NCBI RefSeq assembly: GCF_028554725.1
Contig: NC_071667.1
Span: forward strand, 67,805,501 to 67,869,500
Origin: Zeugodacus cucurbitae
Taxonomy: Eukaryota; Arthropoda; Insecta; Diptera; Tephritidae
Length of the DNA stretch: 64,000 nucleotides
Direction: 5' to 3'
Shown here: piece by piece, positions 37,471-50,126 of the stretch
Layout: every line of letters begins with the position of its first letter
Numbering within the stretch: position 1 is the first letter of the stretch
Translations under genes and position numbers: made by a program
Notes under the pieces: model-generated
Database searches by the model: none
What the model was told of the DNA's origin: nothing
What the model saw: the letters and a program-made list of their open reading frames with translations, nothing else

Positions 37471-39117
37471 TTTTAAGTTTATTTTTTCTCTTCTAATAAA
37501 AATTTCTCCAATTTTCTCGGAATAAAATTTTAATATAATTTTCATGCGCCTCTTAATCATCTTAAAAGCTAAATGAACTTAATCACAAAAAAAATTTCCC
37601 TCACAATCACACATTTAAGTACGCTCATAAGTACACATAACGACATTTGGGCACTTAAGTAAACGGCAGCAAGCGATGAGCGAGTAAATCGTTAATTTTA
37701 GCATAAAACAATTCGCTGTCATTCAAATAAGCGATTACCACATGCGAGTAACACCGCCGACGGCCACACAAAGTGCCACAACTGGGCATTTAGCGTCACC
37801 AAAGCGTCGCGCCGCAATGCAAGGCGGCAGCTATTGTTGTTGCTTTTGGTGTTATTCGTATTTTTGCGCACATTGTTTGGCCATAGCAGTCAGCCATTGT
37901 GTTTATGCATCATGCACATTATTTGCTTTTGCATTTTCTATTTCTATTTGCATTCGTATTTTATTTTTTTGTGTTTTGTTTTTGTAACGCGCGAGAGCGC
38001 AAAGCAAACAATGCCTTAAACATATGTGAGGCGAAAGTAAATACACAAAAGTCAAATGCATGCAAACAACCACATATATTATATATGTATGTGTATGTGT
38101 GTGTAAACACACACACCTATGCGCGGATATAAACAATCGCTTATATCGTAAAATTTGCGCCACTAGCCGAAATATGCAAACAAAAAAAAATAAATGTTGC
38201 TCGTTCGCCCGGCTCAAACACACTCATACACTCATACACTACATACATACGCACATATCGACTATAGATTTTCATGCAGCCACGCTTGTGTTCATCAGCT
38301 CCCTTGCTGCATTTTGCACTCCTCCTTCTCGTTCCCGCCTCGTCGGCTGCTTGTCTCTGCTCGCTGCGGGTGCCCCTCACACGTGTCTGCCGGGCGCTGT
38401 GCAGTGGCAACCGCGAGCTCATCGTCAGCCACCATCAGCTGCTGCAGTCAAATGCGGCTGCACGGTTGTTTTTCGTAACGAAATAAAATTTTCACTATTA
38501 AATTTTGGGCGAAAATGCTTGGCACGCATGCTGTTGCCATTACGGTTGCTGGTGTTGTTATATTGCATTTGCGAAATTAGTATTTCAGGCGCATTTCTAC
38601 ACTGAAACTCAGCGTTGACAAAAAGGTGAATTGTCTGAAAAAGTTTAAATAAATCACAGTCGCATTTCCGTATTATGCACAGAATTATATTTAAGTGATT
38701 GATATGTTGAAAAGATCGAAATGAAAATGAAATTGATAAACGAAATTGAATGTTGCTGGAAGTAGCACACACGGAATTTGTAAGTTCATATATGGCAAAT
38801 TTCTATAAACATAAAATATATGATTCTAATATAGAGATATTGTACTACTGATCGAATACTTGCTGCATTAGTGAAGCAAAAAATGTTATCCATTTAGAAC
38901 TGTCATAAGTAGTGGATCTAAAATTTTTTTTTTTTAATTATATTAATTTGTTTAAAAATCCATTACGTTTAAATAGATTTTAAGATATTTATAAACAGAT
39001 AAATTAAATATATTTTTTCGTAAAAATAAAATCAATTTTTTACTAAATAATTAGTTATTTTCCTCAATGTTTAGTGCAGTGCTTCGATAAATAAGATAGC
39101 CTGCTCTTATATATAAT

Positions 39118-39136
39118 GCTCCTAAATTTAGGCAAA
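39118..39136 (+). repeat. 19-bp dispersed motif, instance 4
   Basis: Reads GCTCCTAAATTTAGGCAAA, 1666 bp after instance 3 and in the same orientation. One base differs in the loop (TTT for TGT). Confidence 0.7.
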
Positions 39137-39445
39137 TGGCATGGACTGGAATTAAGCTTTATTCTAAAGATCATGGTTTGTCATTATGTTTGAAAAATGA
39201 TTTCGGGAATGTCATGATTTACGAGTATATATAAATTTCTATGTAAACTTCAAAGCAAGAAGTCAGTGTACTGGTGTTTAGGATATCGGTTGGTTTAGTT
39301 GTTTTCATAGAAGGAAATATCGTGCGGTATAGTTGTTGTTATATAAGAAAGTTTCCACATAAATGTCTATAAGCTCAATTTTTATGCTCCAACAATTTTT
39401 TTCAAACATTTTTCAAAAATTCGTTCTACACTATGATATATATAT

Positions 39446-39601
39446 GTGACCTGGTCTACGGAAAGGGGGCTTAGGTGTCAAAAAATCAATTTTCACTTTT
39501 TAGTTGTCGAGAAACTGACGAAACGAGTTGTTTATTTTTAACATCTGTTTCCCAGAAAACTAGTTTTCGCACGTTAGCTCACTTTTTGTAGGCCAGGTCA
39601 C
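39446..39601. mobile_element. Short MITE, 156 bp
   Basis: Terminal inverted repeats GTGACCTGGTCTAC (left) and GTAGGCCAGGTCAC (right) differ by one base. ATAT lies on both sides and may be the target duplication. The interior is noncoding and T-rich. No family assigned. Confidence 0.75.
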
Positions 39602-40598
39602 ATATGATATCACTACATTCTCTTAACTTGTGATTTTTTTAGGAAATTTTCGAAACACCAAAAATTTTAGATCAATCTCAAAAGAGTTGTTTGAAATTAT
39701 GAGAGATCGAAAATACAATAGCAAACAATCAGCCTTGATTACATGTCTTTAACACTAGATTTACGGAATCCGTCAATTTGAAGGGTTTGCGATTTAATGC
39801 CTAAAAATTATTTACATAGAAACAGTATTTTTTAATTATTAGGGTACAGTCAAGGAGGAATTTACATAACTATGAAATGTATTGAAGATAATAGTGAATA
39901 CAAATTTATAGTTTTTTATAAATAATTAAAAAAAAAAATCGCATTTTAACATACCCGTCAAAATTGCGGGTTTCGTGTCCGTAAATCGAATGTTAAATAT
40001 AGAACATGTAGGAAAGGTCCTGAATATGGCATATAGACCATAGATGACTTTTTTTTGTAACATATATAAGGGACAATGAAGAACACATTCGATCTACTAT
40101 ATTTATACAAAAATGTGTTCGTGCTGGAGCATAAAACCCCAAAATATTCGAAAGGCTGAATTTGATCCAGCCGACAAGAAAGCTATGGCAATTTTTTTCT
40201 TATAAAGCGATATTCTGAGCAACCTTACTTAAAAATGATCTCTGGATGCATATGTATTTGGAAATGTCAATTGTATGATTTATACTAGAAAATGCTACTA
40301 TACCTACATTTAAAACTTGGTGGTTAATAATAATAAGAATATTTGAGAATCTTATCATAAGATTATTCTAACAATGAAATGAACTCACTAAATGTTATGA
40401 GGTATGGAAAAATAAAAAATTAAAAATATTTTGCAAAACGGTTTATTTACTCAATAAAACAAAGCGACTACTGGGAAATACAACACCAAACAATTCAAGT
40501 GTATAACAAATCTCACTTGATATAAACTTGGGTGAAACTTTACATAGGCCACATAGGCTCAGGAAACACCTATAAAATCTCATAGTATAGTCTAATCC
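39602..40598. other. Putative intron, AT-rich
   Basis: No gene or repeat boundary recognised. A partial match to the 19-bp motif (CCTACATTTA, minus sense) sits near 40303. Confidence 0.35.
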
Positions 40599-40856
40599 AT
40601 GATCTATTGCTTTTGTGACATGAGGGCTGAAACTCCTATACACTTGTTATTAGAATGTGTAGGTCTTTATAGTAGCAGGAGCAGAATCTTGAGTCTTAGC
40701 GTCTTAGCGAGGAGCGTATCCACTTCGTTACTTCATACTGAAATTAGTCAGAGTGCTGGGATAAATGAAGTCAATGGAGAAATCGAAAGGGCTCAACAGA
40801 CCATAGGTAGCAGTACATACCTCAAGATCTATTCTAGTTCTAGTTCTACCCAATAG
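40599..40856 (+). mobile_element. LINE C-terminal remnant
   Basis: An open frame encodes CFCDMRAETPIHLLLECVGL followed by a Ser/Arg-rich stretch. The CxxC...H...C spacing and following aliphatic run match the zinc-knuckle-like C-terminus of Jockey/I-type LINE ORF2 proteins. Only this end is present, so it is a 5'-truncated relic. A TTCTAG-type repeat near 40832-40845 may be the tail. Confidence 0.6.
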
Positions 40857-41693
40857 TTATTATCCTTATTTAAGAAGCCTAATCATGACCTCATATCATT
40901 TTCACTAGATAGTATCCTTAAAATGAAGGGATCAAATTTTATTCAAGTGATTTCTCTAACAACAACTCAACTACACTAATAATGAAGTAAAACAAAAATT
41001 ACAAATTTTAAGAATTTTTTTTATGGTGTAGCAAAAGTCCGAGCCGCAGGCCTCAATTTACACACTTTAGTTATTTTTGCGCTCAACTAACTTTTTGGCT
41101 AAAACCCACGTCTGCGTGGCGTGTACTTATGTATATTGCGTGTGTGAGTGTATGCGAAATCGAATTATTGACTCGAACGGTATTACGGACAGTCTTGCAC
41201 ACAGATGTGAGCACCTAAATACCGGTTTAACGATAGCCGCCGGCGAATGTGTGCATAAAAAGCGAGAGGAGCACAAGTGCATATTAAGACTAACGAACTC
41301 GTTTGGTGTGTGTGAAGATTGCAAGTGTGTGCGTGTGTGTTTATAGTTAACGGTTGTGTGCATGCATTCAAGGCGAGTAAATGGAATTTGATTGTAACAA
41401 GCTATTAAGCGCTATGGTGTATTGAGAGAGTTTGCACAAAAATAAAGTTGGGTTGGTTGGTCTAAAACCAATTTACTGCAATTTTATGTGTTTAGAGAGA
41501 TAATACCAAATGAAGAGTGTTTATTAGAAATATTCATTGTAGATAATGATAGTTGTTTGCATGAAAATAGTTTTGAATAAATATTTGACTGCAGCTATAA
41601 TATTGGATTTTTTTTTATTAGTTACAGTGGTGCTTTGTCATTGTTTTATTGAACTTTTTTGTATATTCTTTATATACTTAACCTCAAAGTTTA
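40857..41693. other. Putative intron
   Basis: No gene is supported. TG-rich patches near 41130-41150 and 41310-41345 produce spurious frames. Confidence 0.35.
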
Positions 41694-42978
41694 ATAATAT
41701 ATCTTCTTCTTCTTGACTGGCGTAGACACCGCTTACGCGGTTATAGCCGAGTCCACAACAGCGCGCCACGTATCCCTTCTTCTGCCAGTTTGGCGTCAAT
41801 TGGTTATACCAAGCGAAGCCAGGTCCCTCTCTACCTGGTCCTTCCATAGGAGTGGTCGTCGTCATCTTCCGCGGCTTCCACCAGCGGGTACTGTATCGAA
41901 CACTTTCAGAGCTGGAGTGTTTTCATCCATCCGGACAACATGACCTAGCCAGCGTAAGCGCTGTCTTTTTATTCGCTGAACTATGTCAATGTCGTCGTAT
42001 AAATCGTACAGCTCATCGTTCCATCGTCTGCGGTATTCGCCGTTGCCAATGTTTAAGGGACCATAAATCTTCCGCAAAACCTTTCTCTCGAAAACTCCTA
42101 GTGCCATCTCATCGGATGTCGACATCATCCAGGCTTCTGCACCGTAAAGTAGGACGGGAATGATGAGAGACTTGTAGAGTTTGCTTTTTGTTCGTGAAGA
42201 GAGAGGACTTTACTTTTCAATTCACTACTTAGTCCATAGTAGCACCTGTTGGATTTCCAGGCTGAAATTGTTATAGCTGTTAATGCTGGTTCCGAGGTGG
42301 ACGAAACTATCTACGACTTCGAAGTTATGACTGTCAACAGTGACGTGGGAGCGAATGCGCCTACTGTTTGCTTGATGACAGGAGATATTTCGTCTTGTCC
42401 TCGTTCACCATCAGACCCATACGCTTCGCTTCCTTATCCAGTCTGGAAAAAGCAGAACTAACGGCGCGGGTGTTGTTTCCAATGATATCGATATGATTGG
42501 CGTACGATAGTAGCTGTACACTCTTATAGAAGATTGTACCTTCTCTATTTAGCTCTGCAGTTCGTATTATTTTCTCCAGCATCAGGTTAAAGAAATCACA
42601 CGAGAGTTAGTCACCTTGTCTGAAACCTCGTCTGGTATCGAACGGCTGGGGGAGGTCCTTCCCGATCCTGACGTCAGCTTACACAGCCGTATTAGTTTTG
42701 CGGGGATACCAAATTCAGACATCGCGGCATAAAGGCAGCTCCTTTTCGTGCTGTCGAAAGCAGCTTTAAAGTCGACAAAGAGATGGTGTGTGTCGATCCT
42801 ATTTTCACGGGTCTTCTCCAAAATTTGGCGCATGGTGAATAGCTGGTCTGTTGTTGATTTTCCAGTTCTAAAGCCACACTGATAAGGTCCAATCAGTTTG
42901 TTGACGGTGGGCTTTAGTGTTTCACAAAGTACGCTCGACAGAACCTTATACGCGATGTTGAGGAGGCTTATAATATAT
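41694..42978 (-). pseudogene. Decayed LINE, second copy of the 6.2-kb family
   Basis: On the minus strand this repeats the 6.2-kb LINE from the GFRPGKSTMDQ-like region (near 42870) through FVDFKAAFDS (near 42760), a mutated YADD (SYANHIDIIG, near 42500) and RWLGHVVRM (near 41940) to the 3' end. Several frameshifts, small deletions (for example near 42200-42260 and 42670) and stops break the frame. The catalytic aspartate of the YADD motif is altered, so it is dead. Possible 9-bp target duplications ATAATATAT lie at 41694-41702 and 42970-42978. The 3' tail is a GAA repeat (about 41703-41715), unlike the AT tail of the other copy. Confidence 0.88.
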
Positions 42979-45049
42979 ATACATTCTTTAATTTCTAAAA
43001 TATTTTTAATAATTCAACCACATTATCACCCATATTAAGAGCATTTACAGCAGCTTCACTGCGTTTAAATTATAATGAGATTATAATTTATTTGCTAAAT
43101 TGGATTTTCAACTCGATGGACGCAAAGCCTTTTAATGCCAACAATAATAACAGCGCAAACGTGTCCAGCCTTAATGGCTTTAATGCAGCCAAACGACTTG
43201 TGTGTTGCCATTTCATTTCCATTTCGTCGTATCTAATCTCAACATGCTAATAGAACGCCTACTATTTGCAGTCAATTCATTTCGAAACCACAAAAGCAGA
43301 TGATTATTTCACACACACACACACACATACACTCACGCAGCAAGTGCAAATAATGTACATACATATGAATTATTCATTTCGACACTCACACCACTAGCAA
43401 CAATAACAGCAACAGCGCCAGCGCCAGCAGCGAATTGTGGTCAGTTACTAATTCAAATGTGCTCAGCCGCGCCCTAAAACGTCCCAGCAGAGCCGTTCCA
43501 GCATAGTATCCTTTGTGGTTGACACACACACACACACCCGCGCTCTCATTCGACTGCGGCCTGCCAAGTGCGCTGTGATGCGTTTTCGTCATCAAATTTA
43601 TTGCTGTTATCTCATTCGTTTGTCACAGAGATTTAATCACCGTCGTGCGCACACTTCAGTTGACCCGCTGTAATCGCCCCTTGTGCCCCCTGTGCCCGCT
43701 GTTGTGGGTTAATAAACTCAAGTGTCGCTGGACGTTTGCCACAGTCAAAGGCAGTCAGCTACAGCAACAACTTTTTTTTTTTCAACAAACAAACTGTGAA
43801 CACACAAATCCCAGAACGCAACACTTGTGTTGTTGGCAGCTTTTTTCTATGCTATAAGCACAACAATTGTCCCTTTGCTATGCCGCCTGATTGGCAAACT
43901 GTTGATTGCACTGGAAGTACCGTTGTGTTTTATTGCCGTTTTGTGTGTTGAAAAAGTACAACATTTGAAATGAAATGAAAAAAGCCCGAGAAAAGACAAA
44001 CAACAAAACAAACAACAGTAAATGAAATACTCGCCGTTGTCAGCTCAGCCGCTTTTGATTGCAGTTTGTGCCACGGCGTATGAGTAACATTTTTTATTGA
44101 GACTTTGCAAACAAAACACGCGCACGTATACGCTACTAAATTCGCAAATTGTCCGCTTATTTATACTGTCTCGTCGTTGTAGACGCTTTGAGAGTCAGTG
44201 AATAAATTAAATAGCTAATGGCACCCAAGCACACACACACACACACACACAGAAGTAGATACAGGTGAAGTGCTGTACAAATGTCTGCTGCTTACGTATG
44301 ATCTCGTCTGCTCGTTGTAGGACCTTTTCTTGTTAACCTTTTCAATCAGCTGCCATACCTCATAACCTCGCTTATTTTGCTTTGCTCAATTTGCAGCCAG
44401 CTACCGCCAGTGCTTTCGCTTAAGTTTGTGGCTTCTGAATTTTGCATTTTTTACCACATCATACTTAAAGCCATTTTTCTGCTTCGTCGGTTGCTTATCC
44501 AAGTCGTTTATGCAAGTTTTTAAACAAATAGCTGGAAAAATTTATTCGAGCACAACAACAACTCGATGGCGTAGGAAGAAAAATTGCTTAAAGTCTCATA
44601 CTGAAAAATGAGATTTCAATTTTAAAGTTTAAAAGAAGAAATCCATTCTGTAATTACATTGCTTACTGAGGTTGTAAGTGGTAGATTATAACTCTATGAA
44701 ATATAGTATAATCATTTATTGTATTATATAAATTATATTAAAAAAAGTGATAATTTCTGAATTTTAAAGTACTTAAACCTACAAAACATGCATAAAATTT
44801 TGCCGCAGATTGGAAACTAATTTATTTCTAAATGCTAATTTCTAATTTCTATGCTAGGAAATGGCTAACTATAGCATCTATAAGTGCTAGCGTGAGGCTG
44901 AAAATAAATAGATTTTAGTATGTTTCTTAGAAAGCAGAGTACTTTTTTGCTTCGAAAGGCTAAGATCCTTATCTTTTCTGTATGAATAAAATCCATTAAG
45001 TAGGATTCTGACTTTTCCAATGAAATGAAATTTCCAAAAATATTATATT
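42979..45049. other. Putative intron, CA microsatellites
   Basis: No exon is supported. CA tracts lie at 43309-43326 and 44230-44251, with a shorter one near 43524. A GC-richer block at 43380-43760 has open frames on both strands without recognisable domains. Confidence 0.4.
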
Positions 45050-45588
45050 TATACCCTGAACATGGTATATTAAGTTTGTCACGAAGTTTGTAACACCCAG
45101 AATGAAGCGTCGGAGGCCCTATAAAGTATATATATAAATGATCAGTATGTTGAACTGAGTCGATTTAGTCATGTCCGTCTGTCTTTCAGTTTTTAAGATA
45201 TCGTTTTGAAATTTTGCAGATGTTATTTTCTCTTCAAGAAACTGCTCATTTGTCGGAACTGCCGATATCGGACCACTATATCATATAACTGCCATACAAA
45301 CTGAACGATCGGAATCAAGGGCTTGTATGGAAAACTTCCGCATTTTACTACATATCTTAACGAAATTTGGTGTGAGTTATTGTTTATAAAAATAGTTTAA
45401 TCTCCGAAAAAATTTTTCAGATCGGTTCACTATAGCATATAGCTGCCATACAAATCGAACGCTCGGAATCAATGGCTTGTTTTTACTTACTTTTTCTTAC
45501 ATCTTTAGATTTGCTTAAATACATAGTTACTAAAAGAAATGCACCTGTGAAGGGTATATTAGCTTCGGTACAGCCGAAGTTAACGTTT
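45050..45588 (+). repeat. Dispersed noncoding repeat with terminal hairpin
   Basis: Starts TATACCCTGAACATGGTATA and ends GGGTATATTAGCTTCGGTAC with a 6-bp-stem hairpin at 45563-45579 (CTTCGG/CCGAAG). The interior carries phrases such as GTCCGTCTGTCTTTCAG and two versions of 'GCCATACAAA-CGAACG'. Repeats with this wording are widespread in fly genomes. A 3' hairpin would fit a Helitron-like element, but that is a guess. Confidence 0.6.
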
Positions 45589-45691
45589 TTTTTCTTGTTT
45601 TTATTAAAAATATAGTTGAACTCTGAAAACATGATTTTATGACTATTTGGCATTAGGAGTGCGTCTTTGCTAAGTATACTCGGAATTTACA

Positions 45692-45710
45692 CCGCCTAAA
45701 TGCAGGCAAC
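45692..45710 (+). repeat. 19-bp dispersed motif, instance 5
   Basis: Reads CCGCCTAAATGCAGGCAAC. It lies 530 bp from the oppositely oriented instance 6, with a LINE remnant between them. Confidence 0.7.
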
Positions 45711-45771
45711 GGATTAAGAGCAATACTATTCTTGATTCAGTTATTTTTAGACACTATTGATAAACGTGTCA

Positions 45772-46070
45772 TAGATTGGGCTGAGTCCCGATGGAAAGAA
45801 TCCTGCTCAACATGTAAATAACCGTGGCCTGAATAAAATAAGGGCCGTACATGCCGGATATCAATTATTGAAAAGAGACATACGAATAATAATAAGAGTG
45901 CTAGTGGGTCCTTGTCTGATTGGAAGATACGCCGACAGACTGGGGATTACATATAATTACTACTGTAGAAGCTGCAAGAAGTAGAAAAAAAAAGATACTG
46001 TTGTAGAGCTTCTATTCGAATGCCAAGCACAATGTACCTCCTAAAGGCCAACGGGGTCATCTTACATCCA
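45772..46070 (+). mobile_element. LINE C-terminal remnant, plus strand
   Basis: Frame fragments encode VLVGPCLIGRYADRLG and YYCRSCKK, the same C-terminal block as the LINE at 57.8 kb (VLTGHCLIGRHASRLG, YCRSC). The frame is broken by stops, and the 5' portion is degenerate. Downstream there are CTACCTAAC words near 46084, a possible decayed TTAGG-like tail. Confidence 0.7.
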
Positions 46071-46220
46071 CTATACCTACTTACCTACCTAACATATTGA
46101 AATACTATTGAAAAATGAGGGATTTTTTAAGAACATAAACAATTTTATTGATTTATTCCAATTTCGCAGCATTAAGTTTCAGTTCAGAAATGAATGTACT
46201 CAAACGGTTTTAAATAAAAG

Positions 46221-46239
46221 GTTGCCTACCTTTAGGGTC
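46221..46239 (-). repeat. 19-bp dispersed motif, instance 6 (inverted)
   Basis: Minus-strand reading is GACCCTAAAGGTAGGCAAC. The only clear instance on the minus strand. Confidence 0.6.
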
Positions 46240-49200
46240 AAGTTAAAATTCTGCTTATTCTGCCCTAGTTTTGTTTTTAAATGAGTTTCGTTGACAAAAT
46301 TATTAACGAAAATTAAAAATAACAGCTGCAATAACCTGAAATATTGAAAAAAAAAAATGATTTTCCATAAGAAAACAAAACAATAAAAAAAATACTCACA
46401 AAATTCACATCAATAAGCCTCCATATCTTTTTGAATTCAATCATAACGCTTTAAGCATCACTAATCTTTCATATAAACATCTTAAAAAACGGTCATTGGT
46501 TATGAGTCAATATTAAGAACAGAATAATAAGAACATCAGAGTTTCTTTCTTTTTCATTAAGCAACCCAATTTGCAAGCGAAAACGCACTTCTTTACCATA
46601 TACATATTTGTAAGACGCCTCGAAGACCACTATGTGCTTCACCACCTTACTTGGGGTAAGGCAAAACCCCAATAATCACAGTAACTAATCTCCCAAAAAT
46701 GGCAAAAAGTGAAAAACCAAAAGGCATGAACCCAAAAATGATAAGAATTTACTAAATCACTGGGCAACCCAAGAAAGGTCGCACAACTGTTGCTAGGCTG
46801 CCACATTATTTCCTCAGCCTCCGTGTTGTTACTTTTGTTTTTGCTGTAGTTTATGCTGCGACGCTTTAAAGCATTTATGCTAAATATGCGAGTCAGCTGA
46901 GCGCAGGGCAGCAGCTAAGCAAAAGCAAAAGGTGCAATTAAGGTACACTAAGTGGTTAGGATGAGTTTGCCATGCAACAAGTAAGCAAAACTGGCATTTT
47001 TTTCCGGAGGAATTCAGATGAAATGCGAAAATTAATGGCAAAACAACGCATGGCTACTAAAACGACACAGACTATAAAGAATAATAAATTAGCTTAATGA
47101 CAATGTAAAGTCAACGAAAATACAAATACAACACAGCAGTGGCTGTCGAAGAAGACGAAGACGAAGAAGAGCGAAGCAGAAAAGAGCGGTAACTTAAAGA
47201 ATTTATTCTTCGGCAGAGCTTTAGCGCTTAATGCTTTAAAAGGTTTTTCCAACGAAAATTTTCATTGCTATATTTCTTCTCATTAGCCGAGGCGTGCTTG
47301 GCACACTGAACACCACTATATATAAGCGCGTCTACTTAAGTTCCGTAAAAAGACAGCATAAAATAAAAATGCTAGCAACAGCTTCATATCGACCAGAGTG
47401 AAAAGCGAAAATAAAATGGAAGCACGCTTCTCAGCTCAGCTATTTTGCTTTTTTTCTATTTGAGAGTTTGCCACTCACAGTGCGTTGCCTTGTTGATATG
47501 TGCACTTGACACGAACGCCTCATGTCAGCGCGCTGGCGTCTTCTCCGTGTGATCGCTAAATGTGTGATGTAAGCCCTCGCATTTTGTTTTTAAATATCAG
47601 CTCGTGGTTAGCATAACAAGAAGGCAGCAAGCCAAAAGAGACAGGCAGGAGCTGCAAATGCAAATAAGTTATAATAAAATATTTTTATATACATACATAC
47701 AAATGCTTAGTATAAATATGCCTGTATGTATGTGAGAAGTGTGTGTGTAAACAGCAGCAGTTGACGTTCAGTTGACGTGTTAACACGCAATTCTAAAGTC
47801 AAGAAAATTAAAACTTTGGTGTTTTTGTGAGTTAGCGGTGGAAGTGAGAGTGACATTTGGCAAGGGGTTCAGAAACTCACTGAAAAAATTACTGAATTTT
47901 TGTTATTTTTGAGATTTTTAGATCCTGATATTGATTTGTTCTTGCTTTCATAGCTGAATATTTGATAAATTTCCTTCAAAAATTGAAATTAAATATTTTC
48001 GCTCCGGGATCGCTGGAAGGACTTTCGTACTTTGTAGTTTAAACTCAGCTTCCACAATATATGAAAATATAGCCTAAAAGATCCGAAGTTTGGAGAAGAA
48101 GAAGAATCGCTCCGTTCGCTAGTTTCCATAGCAATCTTGTCGCGCTCCTGGTGGCGCTAGGATGGCTACTGATGACGGTAATGGTAGCCAATGGAATCTA
48201 CTAGGTGGCCCAAAGCGTTTGAACCATCTCCCGGACCCAACCGATCTCTCCAACTCTGATCCTATCCAACTCTGAACACGAGTCGAGGCTACAAATAGCA
48301 TAAAAATAGCAAAAGAAATATTTTTGGAACAGAATTATTGAGATATATAGATCCACGCTCTCTTTAAAAAAATGTATTTTAAATTTATTCATAAATTGGT
48401 AGACTAATCGAATCACCCCTCTCTACAATAATATTTCAGCTACGCCACTGAAAAAATTAACAATCATTACTACAACAACAAGAAATATGCATGCCTCTTC
48501 ATTGAACATTAGAGCCATCGACATGAAATCACACAAAAAATAATAATAATAAAAAGTAAGAGGGAAGCAAAAAACAAAACAAAAAAAAAACAACAACAAC
48601 ACGCTAAAACAAATATCCGAAATTACGAAGCAAATTTATGCGTGAATGTTATCACTTCAGCACAGTGAGCTTATACCGTTGCTGCGCCGGATGACACAAT
48701 TGAAGTCGCAACGAACGCGAAAATGCCATGCCAAACAGCAGCAAATGCAATCAACCGAGGGGATATTTGTATATACAATACATGTATATACAGGGGTATG
48801 TGTGTGTGTGTGTGTTTGTGTGTTTGTGTGTTTGTGTGAACATGCGTGCAGTTTGTTGCTGATGACAGCACAGCTGATTCCCATTGACATTGTTCCAGAT
48901 TTTTTTATGCGCCTCATTGCTTTGTGTCACTTTTATTATATTTATACTTTGCGCGCGCTCACCCACCAGCGCTCACGTTCTGCTTGTGCTGTGCCTTTTA
49001 GCTATGGTTGTTGGTTGAAACAGCTTTAAGACATTGTTGTTGTGCTATTGAGTGGTAAAAAAAAATCGAATATATACAATGTATAAATATATATATATCA
49101 CATGTGCGTGTATTTGCGCGTTGGTATTTCCTGCTTTCTCCGCAGACATTCGTGCGGTTAGACATGTCGTATGAGTGATGTGTGTTGCAGTACATGTATG

Positions 49201-49579
49201 TTACTCATACGCCAACGCAGACAGCAGAAATTAAAAATGAGTGTACGTGTGTTCATCTCTATAGTAGTATGTGTGTGCGTGGATGTAGGAAAGTTATGAA
49301 TGAGGTAAGTCTCCTGCTAGCTTTCATATATAAGTACATACACATATATATGTATATGTATGTAGTGTTTCTGAAGTAATATATATGTTAATAGTCTCTA
49401 TATTTGCATGACATATTCCGCATGTAAATGTGTGGATTTGCAGCCAGATAGCTGACTTTTAATTAAGCATTTTCTTTTATGGTTGTATAAAGTTATTGAC
49501 ATGCTTATATGAGTGGGGGCTTTCATAATTATTGTGTACATTGTTAATTGCTCATTAGCTTAGAACTTTGAAAATATGA
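46240..49579. other. Putative intron
   Basis: No exon is supported. It holds a GAAGAC-type tract near 47150-47165 and a TG tract at 48798-48835. An unassigned GC-richer patch at 48100-48260 has no domain. A TATATAAG word at 47319-47326 precedes GC-richer DNA but nothing else supports a promoter. Confidence 0.4.
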
Positions 49580-50126
49580 ATATTACATATATATATTCAT
49601 TGAAATATATAAAGCAAAGCATACTATAGATCCATAAAAAATATATATTTAATAACCCTATGAGATTAAACGAACGTTGACCGTAAATAAAACATAAAAT
49701 TCGGGCTTATGAATAATAAGGAAACATTTTTGCGGCTGTAAAGATTGACGTTTATTTATTATTTATACAAACTGAAGAGTAAAATCTTTTCACTTTTTTA
49801 CTGATCATCAGCGGTTTATGGTTTCCAAAGAATCCTTTAAATCTCTATTTAATGTGCACTGAAGAAAAGACAATTCTGCAATCTCGAAAAATTATTTCAA
49901 ACTAAAATATCATATTTTTATACGGATTTATTATTTCGAAAGAAAAAGTTTAAGACAGTAGCCTGCTTTACAGACTTCAAAAATTCGATTTTTTTATTTT
50001 ATTTTAAATCTCTTCCAAAACTATCCAAGAATATGTCTTTAAAATTCCAGAGGCCAATTCGACATATTTTCGCAGCTAGAGCAGTTTTAGAGGCCGAGCG
50101 TTGAGCAGGTGCGATATATATTTTTG
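49580..50126. repeat. Direct repeat A, left copy
   Basis: Repeats the sequence at 50714-51268. The first roughly 300 bases (to about 49876) appear identical to the right copy. The remainder has about 15-20 substitutions or small indels. From 49950 it contains the left end of a family 1 TTAA MITE, cut off where unit B begins. Confidence 0.85.

Larger units (their letters stand above)
36297..39445. other. Putative intron
   Basis: No exon is supported. 38300-38460 is a GC-richer patch with overlapping short frames but no domain. CA/TG tracts occur at 38085-38115 and 38215-38250. Motif instances 3 and 4 lie at 37452 and 39118. Confidence 0.4.
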
